DNA of 64,000 bases, from NCBI GenBank assembly GCA_013407085.1, contig JACCGJ010020255.1, positions 1 through 64,000 on the forward strand, read 5' to 3'. The translations under genes and the position numbers were made by a program. This stretch comes from Atriophallophorus winterbourni (Eukaryota > Platyhelminthes > Trematoda > Plagiorchiida > Microphallidae). This document shows, piece after piece, positions 8,061 to 20,100 of the stretch. The notes under the pieces were generated by a model. That model was given only the letters and a program-made list of their open reading frames with translations. It did no database searches and was not told the DNA's origin. Position 1 is the stretch's first letter; the number at the start of each line of letters is the position of its first letter.

Positions 8061-11000
8061 TTTTTCTTAACTAAATATGCAAAACGATCTGACGCAATTC
8101 CGTTGGTTATATTCTCTTACCATTTCATCTTAGAATATTTGTGAAAAATACTTTCAACTGACATTAGTGCCTGAAGATATATCAATCCGGTTTTCAACCA
8201 TCCAAGAATATGCAACGACAAAGCCTTTTCGGAAGAATGTACATTGATGCTAAATGCTTCTGATTAACCTAACTTCGGATCGTTCTAGAATTTACCAGGG
8301 TTCACTTAAACCAGTGCAATTTGCGGTTCTGGTTCAAAATATTTCTCTGTGATTGATCAAACACAAAAAGATCTCAAATAAACGTTTAATTGAATAAAAT
8401 AAAAATATGGCTATGCAAGGTTCGTTACTGCTGAGTACATACATCAAAATCTCGGACTACTATTATACGTACCTTTACTTATTGTATCTCTTTAGGCTTA
8501 TCTTACCCCCTTTTTGTTTGAACATAGTTAACCTTATTGTTTTAATTCAGATTTCTATCGTAAACAAATGTCTCTCCGAAAAAATATATATCGAAACATC
8601 TAAAAAAATTAATTTTCGGAATATCTATTTATAACGCTGCTGTAGTGACAGGTTACATAGGGTCTGTGCATGTCTCGTCATAGGTACGGAATGGCATCAC
8701 ATTTGTCTATTTGTCACATTGCCTTCTATGACATTTTTTTCAAACCAGCATGTATATATTTGTCTTTTATTTCATATGAGGCTTATAAATGTCACATTTT
8801 TATCCGAACTTGCGAAAGAATAAAATCTGCCAAAAAATGAAAAAAAGGTATAAAAAACTGAAATTCATAATTTTTTAATGTACATTCTCATTTTTTCAAA
8901 TGACGAACTATTTTACTTCGAGAACCTCTCACCATGATGGTGAAAAGAATACCTTTTTATTATGTTCCAGTGTCTTTGAATACCAAACCGTCACTGAAAC
9001 TGACTCGAAATCTATCCGCGCGAGATTTGTTCCATTTGGGATTCACTCTCCTGCAGATAACGGAAACCCGGTTGGTGAACACATTTTGGTTCGATTTGTC
9101 GACAATTTTTCAACCGTATTGGAGTACACAGCGTACACTACTACTATGCTATCAACCACACTTGCTTTCGTCCCTCAGAATTTCTTAGATGTTCTTATTG
9201 TGATGGATTTATGTTCCCTTTTCCATCTTCTCAACAAATCTTTCCGTAAAAAACATGACTTGATGCATATATAATTTTTTTATCAATTTTTTTATCACAA
9301 ATTATTACAATTCACTCCACTTTTTCCATAATTACCTTCCATGTATTCACATCCTTGAAATTTGTAAATTCTGACAAAAATTATATGAAACCTTATTGTT
9401 ATTACAGACTGAAATTTCTTTTCTTACATTAAGTATATTCGTTTCCATTATTAAACGGGAACAATGTTTAAAAATCCCGCTCACTTCGGTCATTTGCAGC
9501 GTTATGTTTTCTTTTTCTGTTCCACTTTTGTATGTCCAAGAATATATATTATTATTATTATGATCAGTACAATGTGCGTTAATTAGATAAATGATAAATA
9601 ATTGCTCCTATGTCAGTTGGAGCTTATATCTAACTCATGTTAAAGTATGTGATGCATACGTACACTCTGTTTGAAGAGATAAGTTACACATCTTACAAAT
9701 TATTGTTGAACGGCTTTCAAATTCCCATATCTAGTGTGTTCAATGTTGTTTAATGTGTGTTCAATGACTTTAAATTTTGTTAATAATTGTACCTGATTTC
9801 ATCCATTGAGGATTTGGATGGTGAAACAGTTGAGTCAGTATGGTTCCGTTTAGTGCCATAAGTAGCCAAGTTTGCAATGACAATTTGGCTAGTAAAATCG
9901 AATACGAGTGTTTGGTGATCGTTTATTTTATATCTCATAAATGCATCCACAACATGTATGTTCAGGCTAAACGCAAGCATCAGTCACTACCATTTCTTAG
10001 ATCGCATTCTTATGCTATCATTATTGTGTTTGCAGGCAAAATTCCTATTAGCAAATAAGCAAGCTAGCACGAGAGTTCATCGTATGTGTCATCTCAGTTG
10101 GAATCGCTTTCTGCTTGTGAGTTTTCATTGGTTGTTCATTTAAAAATATAACCTTTTGTCATGCAATTATTCATCTATTCGACCTTTGGTATCATCAAGA
10201 GTTAAACTGTCAGGGTAAAATAGAATAAAAATATTACTTAAAACCCGACCTGTCGCTTCGTACATATGAGGATAAACGCCAGCAAACGTAACGGAACAGT
10301 TCTTTAGAATAAAACAATTATTATTCATTCTACTAATTTTATTTCAGTTTTCAAGGATTTTGACTTATAACCTTAATTACAACTCAATTCGAAATCGATT
10401 AACATAAGGTGGAAACTGATCGTGTGTTATTATCGCCAAGAAATTTGAGTGAAATCGGTCAGAGCAGTTGTGTAACGCTTCAACTCTGAAAAGAACCTTC
10501 GTTAGACCAATAATGAATTTGTGCATATGATGTTTTTGCCAATCTCACAGAATAAAACAACGATCGATAAAAAATTGTTAATCAAAATGCAGAATAAATA
10601 ATACATTGACTAATGTAACAGACAAAATTCGCCATTGAAATCAACCGCTTCCAATTTATTGACGATTGAGAATCCGATCAACATTTGTTTTCGGTCGGAA
10701 CGTCCAATAAGTTGCCAAGCGGTATATCGAGTACACTCGAAGCAATTATATGCACATAACCGCTGCATTTTTGTTTAAATATATATGGACGAATGCGAAA
10801 TTATCAACCGTGAATGCAATCACCTTCACATTTTAAAACACACTAAGGAGCTTATATTAACCACATGAATAAACCCACGTACTTGTTTCATTGGTGATAC
10901 CCATATCAACTCTATCACAAGTTACAATCGGGGAGTCGACAATTGGGCAAAACGAATTTGATTCAAGATTCTAGATTCAGGATTTATGGTTGGAAAAGCA

Positions 11001-11339
11001 ATTACCTTTACAATAACCACAGGGTGTAAATATAGGTACGAATGTATATATATAAGCATGAAAAAACTCGAAATCAATGGGTCAATAAAAGCTTATTAAT
11101 AGTTTGGGAAACAATTCGGATTAGCATCCACATAATCGTCAAGTTTCGTTCCAAATAAAGATAAACTGTTTAAGCTTACCAAATCGGAAGTTAGGGAATT
11201 TCAAGCAAAGCACACACGTACGGAATAAAAATACCTGCGGCAGTTCAGTAGGGAATGTGGTATTTCCAACTTGCAAATATGGTCACGACTGTTGCTGGAA
11301 GTTTGACGGTGGAATAATATATATTCAGGGGGTGAAAAA
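8061..11339. other. Gene-poor AT-rich stretch with old unit-like segments
   Basis: Nothing recognisable as a gene. 8,155-8,390 resembles the start of unit segment 18,900-19,120 and 37,700-37,900 (tracts GTGCCTG, GGTTTTCAA, then AGAATATGCA). 10,985-11,060 resembles 22,140-22,190 and 41,395-41,440 (TAACCACA tract). Two overlapping plus-strand open frames at 8,900-9,274 (124 codons) and 8,934-9,188 (84 codons) match no family I know and have no partner elsewhere in the window. A short TTATTA microsatellite is at about 9,546-9,562. Confidence 0.5.
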
Positions 11340-11408
11340 CAGTAGTCAGTATTTTGTGTGCGATGATGAAATCACCTTGCATTCTCCTTTATGCAAGTGT
11401 ACTCATTT

Positions 11409-11957
11409 TCAATTGTCTGCGTCGTTTGGCAAATGACATATTTTTGAGACCAATGACAAGCTTAGAAGCTCTCCGGTATATGCGATCCAGGAGTAAGATG
11501 TCTTTTTGAGCCATGGTGTCCAGGCTTGTGCTAAATGATCCTGAACCGGGTGTATATATGTATTCATCATGAGAGGAAAACACCCCGGGAAAAAACGTCT
11601 AAATATCCGCCTTAGCATGCCGAGCAGCCGAGCGCTTTTGTAAACGGTTTCGCATTGTAAACCATTTTTCAAACTGCCGTGAATCCAGACACCTAGGTCC
11701 TCTACTTTCCCAGTGTACTCCAGGTAAATATCGGCGAGCTTGTATAAATAGGAAAAGCCGAGGTCATGACTAATCTGATTCATCATCGACTCTTGCATAT
11801 TCAATGACAGCTTATTTTCAGATGACCAGTTAAACAAAGCACTCAAATTGTTTTGCAGCAAGATACAATCGTCAGCATTTCTGATTTGCCTCCATATTTT
11901 TATATCGTCAGCAGACAAAACCATCTTACTATCATTTGGTAGTGGTTTATCGTTCAT
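11409..11957 (-). pseudogene. CR1-like RT motif C and thumb
   Basis: 182-codon frame. Motif C reads VLSADDIKIW with both catalytic aspartates. LQNNLSALFNWSSENKLSLN follows, the typical CR1 'LQ-DL--L--WS----L--N' region. Then come VEDLGVWI, SARLLGMLRRIFRR and HLAQAWTPWLKK. Motif-level identity is clear although the element as a whole is broken. Confidence 0.88.
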
Positions 11958-12371
11958 TCAAACTAGGAACCATTTTGGTCCAAGCACTGAGCCTTGTGGA
12001 ACTATGCTAGTGACATCGATGTTCTTCGATAATAGGCTGTCCACACAAATTCGGATATGTTTGTTGCTAAGGTAATCTTTTACCAATTCGTATAGTTTTC
12101 CAACAGCACCGTGTTTCTCTAGCTTAATCAAGAGTAAATTTTGATCAACTCTGTCGAAAGCTTTTGAAATGTCCAGGTACCATGCATGAATACAGCCCTC
12201 AGCATCTACAATTCTCGTCCAATCATCTAAGCTTGTCAGGAAATTTGTTAGACGAGAGCGATTTCCGCTTAATCCATGTTGTTTAACTACCGAAAGTTGA
12301 TTTTTTCCTGGATGTCGCACTATTTCTGCGGTTTTCATTCGCTCGAAAACGTTTGATACCGGAGACAGCAC
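11958..12371 (-). pseudogene. CR1-like RT fingers and palm (motifs A and B)
   Basis: 137-codon frame. Motif A reads YLDISKAFDRV with its catalytic D. Motif B reads IVPQGSVLGPKWFLV. Upstream KQHGLSGNRSRLTNFLTSLD corresponds to the 'QHGF..GRSC.TNL' region. A frameshift immediately after motif B continues into the next frame at 11,957. Confidence 0.86.
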
Positions 12372-12618
12372 GGTTACGGGCCTGTGATTTTCAACATCAG
12401 AACAGCAAACACCTCAGTAAATAAGCATTATTCGTCCCAATTTCCAGTCTCGTGGCACTACGCCAGCTTGGAGCAAATTATTAAACATTCGAATTAGAGG
12501 TTCAGATAGCTTCGCATGGCAGGTTTTGAGCAGCTTTGGAGTTATCTCGTGTGGTCCTTGTTAGGATGGCGTTTAATTTCCGTGAGTACTGCGCTATCAA
12601 CATCGAAGTAATCAATAA

Positions 12619-12864
12619 TTAACTCGAAGTCGGTCGGTCAAGTCCAACGATTGGTTCCTGATCAGGCTTCATGGATTTTGGCGCAAAAACTCTGGCATAA
12701 AAGTCTGCTAACGGGTCAGCAGTCTGATTTATGGATTCTGTGAAGCCGGACAAAGTTTTCAGGGCAAAGACTCCGGGTTCAATGTTCGTTCCTTTGTTCA
12801 ATATTCTATACAAGAGCTTCGGATTCTGGTACATCTGACACCTCCTCATTGAATGTTTGTACAT
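12619..12864 (-). pseudogene. CR1-like ORF2, pre-RT region
   Basis: An 81-codon frame including NPKLLYRILNKGTNIEPGV and ADPLADFYARVFAP. In CR1 elements this is the linker between endonuclease and RT (the '.. LA-Y-.. VF' region just upstream of the fingers). It begins exactly where satellite sequence takes over, so the endonuclease half is missing. Confidence 0.7.
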
Positions 12865-15800
12865 ATAATGCTTCTCAAATGTTCAATAAGACTTATTCTA
12901 CATCGGTTATAGGAATAGAGATAGCTGAATCTGTAAGGCGTGAGTTCACTTTGGTTAGGGTCCGAAATACGAGTCAGACCGAAGAAAGTATATGCAATGT
13001 TCATGAGCTCGAACAAGAACGAAACTCGAGTCCAGTGAATGATTGAATCAAATTAGGTCTGATGAGTAATCACAAAAAATAATGAACAGAACTCTCCAAA
13101 CTTATTTGAACAACAATGCCTGCTAGATTTAAACTGTGTTAGATCAAACTTTATCTATCGGAAACACCTGACAAAAAGGGTCAGATGTGTTGGAATACCA
13201 CAGCAGATGTTGCGGGATCTCTTTCGAATGGTTGAGCCTGAGATGCTTCTTGAATCTGCCTGCCTGAAGATAAATTCATGAAGGCCTGATAGCGATTTGT
13301 TAATAGGTGGACTGTAGTTCAGGCGGTATGGTGTGAGATACCGATCGTTGAGGTCCTGGTTTCGAGTTCAAACTTATGAAGAATATCCGATTCTGATGAG
13401 GTCAAATATGAGCGAAACTCGAGTCCCGTGAATACTTGGAACTGATTGTACTGATAAGTAATCTTGAAACATTATCAAGCAAACTTTGCTAACACTTTCA
13501 AAAAACAATGACCGTCATATTTATTCGGTGTGAGCTTGCACTTTATTCGTTGGTCGAAGAAAACAGATGTTGCTGGCTTTCTCTCGACATGTTGTGCATA
13601 AGGCGCTACTTGAATACTTCAGTCTTGTAAAACATAAATCGAGGCCTATTCGCGATTGGCCAAACGCTGTACGTTTGTTCAGTCCGGAAGATGTGAGACT
13701 ACAATAGTGAAGGTTCTGATTCTAAGTCAGACCCGAGACTGGATTTGCACTGCTGATGACCTCAAATAAGAGCGAATCGCGATTTCAATGCTTCCAATGT
13801 GGAGTTGTGTGCTGAACCTTGTGATTATCTCCTAGGACTAAAAAATCATGAGTAGTTGCAAAACATAATAAACATACGCTCTCGATCCCACTTGAACTAC
13901 AATGCCCGTCATATTTATTCGGTGTTCGCTTACACAGTATTTGATGTGAAGTCCTGACAAGGAGATCAGATCTGTTTGACGACCACAACAGATGTTGCTG
14001 GCTCCTTCCATACTGGTTACGCTTATGATGCTACGCAAATTTGCCAGTATGGATACATATTCATTCGCCATCATCGACACCAACGAAGGTAGCTCAGGCC
14101 GTAAGGCGTGAATTTACGATAGTGAATATCATCGGTTTGCGTCAGAGCCGATACAGTATATGCAAGGCTGACGAGCTCGAATAGAAGCGAAAAACTGATC
14201 GCGTGTATACTCGTAACTAATTGGGTCTGATGAGGATTCGCGAAACATGATGAACAGAACTCTCGGAACTTACAATTGCAAAAATGCCCGTCAGATTCAC
14301 GCGCTGTGAACTTGAACTGAATCTATTGTAAACACCTGACAAGGAGATCAATGTGGTAAACGACGGCAACGAATGTTGATGCATCGTTCTTGACTGGTTA
14401 AGCATATAACGTCATTCAACTATGCCAGTCTGGGAGAGATTTCATGAAGTCACAATCGCGATCGGTAGAACGAGGGACGGGTCGTTAATCGTGAATACAC
14501 GGTGTTGAAGTTAATGGATTTGATTCAGACTGGAAAAAATATGCACCGCTTATAAGCTTAAATCAGAGCGAAAATCGACTAAAGTGCTTCCGATGTGGAC
14601 CTCTGTGATAATGTTCGGTGAATATTCCAAAGGACATGTTACTGGAGAGTAGTCGCAAAACATACACAACAGAACTCTCCGAACACACTTGAAAAACAAT
14701 AAGCGACAGTTTCAACCGGTGTTAGTTCAAACATTATCTGATGAGAAGTCCTGACAAGGAGATTATAACGTTGAACGATCACAACATATGTCGCTAAATC
14801 CTCCTCGAATGTTTGGGCATATGATGCTACTCAACTGTTACATTATGGAGAAATGTTCGATAATGCTAAATCACCATCGTTTATACGAATGAAGGTAGCT
14901 GAGTCTGTGGAGCGTGAGTCTACGTTGGTAAAGGTCCCAAATACGAGTCAGACCCTAGACAGGATATGCAATGTTCATGAGCTCGTATGATAGCGAAACG
15001 GGAGTTCAGTGAATGATTGAATGAAATTGGTTCTGATGAGTAGTCGCATAGAAACAATGAACAGAACTCTCCAAACTTATTTGTACAACAAGGCTCGTCA
15101 AATTTAATTTGTGTTAGCTCGAACTTTATTAATTGGAAAGACCAGACAAGGACATGAGATGTGTTGGAAGACCACAACAAATTTTGCTGCACCGCATTTG
15201 ACTGGTCGGGCCTACGATGCTTCTCAAATCTGCCAGTCTGTAGAAACATACGTTAAGTCATAATCGCGATCGATCAAACGTGGAACGGTGGCTCAAACCC
15301 TTAGTCATGAGATAGCGATGTTGGAGGTCCCGAGTATCAGTCGGACAACAGACAGGATATGCATGCTGATGAGCTCAAATAAAAGCGGAACTCGAGTATA
15401 GTGCTTCTAAGGTGGACATTTGTGAAACACTTAGGTGAATATTTCTAAGGACATGTTACTGATGAGTAGTGGCAAAAGATGAAGAAAACAAATCTCCAAA
15501 CACACTTGAACATCGGTGTTAGGTTACACTTTTTCAGATGGAAGGATCTAACAAGGTGATCAAATCGGTTGCAAGACCAAAACAGATTTTGCTGGTTTCT
15601 ACTTGACAGGTTGGGCAAAATATGCTACTCAAATGTGCAAGTATTTAGAAATATTCATGAAGACTAGATCATATGACTATGACGCTACTAAAATCTGCCA
15701 GTCTGGAGAATCATTCATGAAGACAAAATTGCGATCGGTCAAACAGCGGGCGGTAGCTCGGGCCGTAGGGCGTCACACTCTCGATGTTTCCGGTACTAAG

Positions 15801-17580
15801 TTCGAATCAGCCCCGAGAAATGATATGCACCGCTGATAAGCTCAACTGAGTGTCTAAATGGGGTACAGTGCTTCAAATGTGGACCGGGGAGATATACTTT
15901 GTGAATATTTCAAAAATTCTGGTTCTAATAAGATGTCGCAAAACATAATGAACAAAACTATTCAAGCACTCCTGGATAACAATGCTAGTCAAATTTATCG
16001 ATGTTAGCTTGAACTGTATCTGTTGGGTAGACCTGACAATACAATCAGATCTCTTGGACGACAATACTAGATGTTGTTTCATCTTTATCCACTGAGAGGG
16101 CATTCGAGGATACTTGAATTTGCCAGTCTGGATCAACATTCATGAAGGATGAATCGCTATCATTTATACGAATGAAGTTAGCAACGTTTGTGAGGTGTGA
16201 GACTACGATGATGAGGCTCCTGATTCGGAACCTGACCCAAAACAAGATATCCAAAGCTAATGAGATCAAATAAGAGCGGAGGTTGAGTCGAATTCTCACA
16301 ATGTGAACAATTGTGATAAACTTTCGAAATATTCCGAAGGTTTCATATTGATGAGCAGTCACAAATCTTGATAAACAAAATTCTCGAAACACTCTTGAAC
16401 AACAATTCATGACTTATTTACTCGGTGTTAGCGCGAGCTCAACAGATGAGAAGAACTGACAATGAAATGAGATTGGTTGAACGACCACAACATATGGTGC
16501 AGTCTTCTTATCGATTGGCCGGCCATATGAGGCTACTCAAAAGTGCCAGTCTCAAAAAACATTTATGACGGCGAAAACGCAATCATTTAAACGAGGGAAG
16601 TGAGCTCAGGCCGTGAGGCCCGGTACTGGATGTACACTGCTGATAAGCTCAAATACGAGCAAAACTGAAGTCCAGTGCTTCTAATGTGAACCGTTGTGAT
16701 GAACCTTGTGAATATTTTGAAGAACGTGTTTTTCTAATGAGTCGTAGCAAAACATAATGACTGAAATTCTTCAAAACACTTGTAGAGGAATGTCTGTCTG
16801 ATTAGTTCGGTGCCAGCTTACACTCTATTATACGGGAATACGTGACTAGTTATTCTGATTGGTTGGACAATCATAACAGTTTTCGCTGGCTCCTTTTCCA
16901 CTGGTGGGTCATCAGAGGGTATCGAATGTGCCAGTCTGGAGAAACATTTATGAAGGCGAAATCGCTTTCATTGATACAGAGAAAGCAGCTCAGGCCGTAA
17001 GGTTTAAGACCACAAGGGTTAAGCTCCTGAAAAGTTGAAGTCATACCCAAGACAGTATATGCACTGCTGTTGAGCTCAAATTAGATTGAAACTCGAGTTC
17101 TGATCTTTCAATGTGGACAATTTTGATAAACTTTGTGAATATTAAGAAAGGGTTGGTACGGATAAGTAGTCGCAGTAAAAAATGAACAAAACTCAAAAAA
17201 ACACTTGAAGATCAATGCTCGTCAAATTTGTTCGTTGTTAGCTTACACTGTAACAGATCAGAAGGCCAGACAAGTAGATCAAATCCGTTAAACAACTACA
17301 ACATATGTAGTTTCAAACTTCTAGACTGGTTGGCATTGTGACGGTACTCAAATGTGCTAGTCTGGAGAAACATTCATAAAGGCATAATCGTGATCGGTCA
17401 AACGCAGGACGTTGGCTCGTGCCGTAAGTCGTGAGACTACGATGGTGAATAATCTGAGTTTGATTTGGACGCCGATGAGCTGAAATAATTGTAATAATCG
17501 TGTGCAGTGCTCCCAATGTGTATCGTTGTGATAAACGTTTTGAATATTTCGAAGGACTTGGTAATGATGAGTAGTCACAA
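12860..17580 (+). repeat. Old diverged array of the tRNA-like/hammerhead satellite
   Basis: About twelve decayed monomers, all plus, with spacing of roughly 360-460 bp. Ribozyme-derived tracts occur near 13,000, 13,394, 13,750, 14,160, 14,535, 14,965, 15,362, 15,826, 16,250, 16,637, 17,058 and 17,475. Each keeps part of the pattern CTGATGAGCTCAAAT, GAGCGAAACTCGAGTC, CAGTGCTTCC, but every copy has core or stem mutations. Box B (GGTTCGA) is lost or altered in most. The anonymous part (AACAACAATGCCCGTCAGA, GATGTTGCTGGCTCCTT, GTGCCAGTCTGGAGAA) is still readable. No open frame here is likely coding. Confidence 0.88.
13388..13433 (+). ncRNA. Old hammerhead remnant with core retained
   Basis: CTGATGA, GAGCGAAACTCGAGTC and the cleavage C are all present, so the core survives. 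Stem I (CCGATT opposite CCGTGA) no longer pairs and stem II has one mismatch. It is the best-preserved core in this old array but is probably inactive. Confidence 0.55.
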
Positions 17581-17639
17581 TTCTCAAATTAAATCAATTT
17601 TTTCAAGTGATACATTTTAGGCATTTGCTTTAAGTTATA

Positions 17640-17900
17640 ATTCCATCCATCAATTTAACGTCAAGGTTTACTGGACTTGTTATTACTGCGTCGACCTGTT
17701 TTCGGTGAGCATAAATTAAACAGTTTTATCATGTATATTTGTGATATTTTTGCTGGAAATGTTACCAAGGATATGGAAGGTCTACATCCGTTTATCGATG
17801 GTTTGTACTCCAAAGTTATGGGCTCGTTGACGTCGACAATATGAGATCTATCACAAAGCATCGTGGTAAGTGATGGATCTTCGTAAGTTTTAGTATATCG
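17640..17900 (+). pseudogene. Very decayed CR1-like C-terminal remnant
   Basis: Recognised mainly by colinearity with the clearer copy at 36,510-36,770. Short readable pieces correspond to the family's '...LLEYA--IWAP' and 'TKLV--LR' region, but several stops intervene. Its presence at the same place in both units shows insertion before the units were duplicated. Confidence 0.5.
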
Positions 17901-19829
17901 GAAGATTTAAAAGTCTGGGTCTATGTAACTTCATCCATAGTTCGTTCGGATATTATTCAGAACTGGTATTGCGTCTACCAAAGGACATGCAGTGTAATAC
18001 TTGTTTGATGTGTGTGACGGATGAATGATATGCAAACATACCTCATCCATTCACTTCGCAAGTTCCGGTATCAAATATTGGCGCAATAATTTCTCCATAC
18101 GTGACATATTTCTTCGGTATTCCATACCGAACAAACGGTGTCTCTCCTTGCCCGGCGGATTCCGAAACGGTATTTCACTTACACACAAAACGTATATCAT
18201 TCATGAGCCGTACATATGTTGTTTTCTATTCCTTTTATATTTTTATATCATTCACATTTTTATTTATACCGTAATCCTATAGTGTTGTAAAGGAATAACT
18301 TTCTCAACAATGAATCAACTATTCATGAATCCTTAGGGCTGTTAGCAACACAATAATTGAGTCATTTATGAGTATCTCCGAGCATTTACTTCTACAGTCA
18401 CTTTGTGTTTATGTAGTTTATTACTGTTGTTGTTTAGGTGAATATTTTTCAAAAATGGATTCAATTTGAACATTCATTTATTTTGCGGATTTCTGGGAAG
18501 TTGTTCCCTCTGAGAGATGCTTTGTAAAATAATGTTTTTTGTACTAAAATAGATCGTTTAAGTTACATTTCATTTGTTTGATCCGTTTAATCTTAGGTCG
18601 TTTAAAGAAATGCACATGTCATCCTCAGCAAACTGATTGTATTGATGGCCAGATCATATCAGGATATTTCAATATTTTCGCCACCATCTCGTAAAGTACC
18701 CAAAAAATTTTGTTTAAGTGCAGGCCAAATCAAGTTTATTTGCGCAGTTCATATTATGCATATCCATTTCGTAGCATGCCGAATTTACGTTCCATATCAT
18801 GTTAATAAAAGTTAGCGGGATATTTTGAAGCAAATCCCACGGTGATATTCTTGTACCATTTCCAAGACTCATAATTGTAAGAAATCTTTAGAATGAACAA
18901 TAATGCCTGTCCAGAAATCATTAGGGATTGCAAAAGCCTCAGATTATGCAGACGACAAAGGTATTTCGGAAGAATGTTCGTTGCTTCTAATCAACCTGAA
19001 TCCCGACCATTGCATTATCATAAAATTCAAATCATTTGAAACAACTTGCTGTCAAACCAATGAGATTTCATCACACAATATCATAGTTCCGTATATAAAT
19101 ATTCAACACTGCTAAAATCACAACCATTGTGTATGCGGAAATGTCACCATTGGTTTCGATTATTTTGATTCACGGTATTCTCTCAGTGGGGGGAAATGAC
19201 CAATGAGAAAAATCTGCGGGTTGTTTTGCCCTAAGTCTTCTTTGTTCGCTTCTGAGCATGTGTGACGGAAACACTTTCAAGTGAAACATCACCATGAACA
19301 ACAAGCACCCTCTAAAAACGGATTTTAACCTAAGAAATAAAATTTTGAAATGCCAGCAGCAATGCCGTCAGAGTGTTTTGTGCCATGGGTTTACATACTC
19401 CACGGAGGTACGTGAATATTTTGAGCTATGGGCTGTTTCATATAAATTGATTTGATTTACTAAAGTGATAAATCTTTCAAGTCGTCAAATGATTCGCTAA
19501 AAAAAATTCGGAATTAAAGTCATCTTCGTGCTGGTTTCACCGACATTGATTAATTCCGTTTCGTTAAATAGCTACTTTTTTGATTATACTACTCCTGTTC
19601 CGGCGTTAATTGCTTGTGGGCCCACGGTTGCGTATCCCGGAACTTTAGAATTCACTGTTCGTTACTTGTGATGGGTGGTGCTGGTATTCAAATGTCATTC
19701 GATATCCGTTGAGTAGTACCGTTCTTGCTCACTATTCTGATTCGCAATGAACAATCAAGGCGAATGTTGATCTACTTTTGCACGCATTTTTATCTTACTC
19801 ACATCATGATATATGTAGAGATCTTTGCA

Positions 19830-20100
19830 CTTATCAGGTAGCGACAGTGAAATCGAGATCCGAATGTCTTGAAACAGTTAAAAATGTTGAACAAATGTAT
19901 TCCACTGTTAGAAAAGTTCAGCCAGATCAACCTGTTTGGTACAAAGTGCTCGCGATCTTGCAGAGGTGGTTCAACCTATCGCTTTGAGAGAAACTACAAC
20001 GTATGCATGAACTCTTGTCACACATGCACACACCTCACGACCGGTATCCTGCTTATTGCACGCATTAGGCAGGTACAGTAGGATCAGGATCTGAACGCGA
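19830..20100. repeat. Old copy of the 233-bp repeat
   Basis: Tracts TATCAGGTAGCGACAGT, TTCCACTGTTAGAAAAGTTC, ATCAACCTGTTTGG and CTCACGACCGGTATCCTGC follow the same order as in the well-conserved 233-bp repeat at 49,700-50,500. A paralogous old copy is at 38,950-39,190, and related pieces occur at 20,245-20,310, 20,640-20,745 and 39,730-39,930. Confidence 0.6.

Larger units (their letters stand above)
11340..12864 (-). mobile_element. CR1-like RT fragment
   Basis: Minus-strand remains of a CR1/Jockey-type ORF2, without its endonuclease and abutting the old satellite array at its 5' side. Three frame pieces read N- to C-terminal: 12,864-12,619, 12,371-11,958 and 11,957-11,409, with a frameshift and stops between them. 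RT motifs A, B and C are all identifiable. Downstream residues resemble the family C-terminus (SARLLGMLRRIFRR and a RASKLVIGLKNM phrase). Confidence 0.85.

Noticed and set aside
8900..9274. 124-codon plus-strand frame as a gene
   Set aside because: A second frame overlaps it, no domain or paralogue supports it, and composition is like surrounding DNA.
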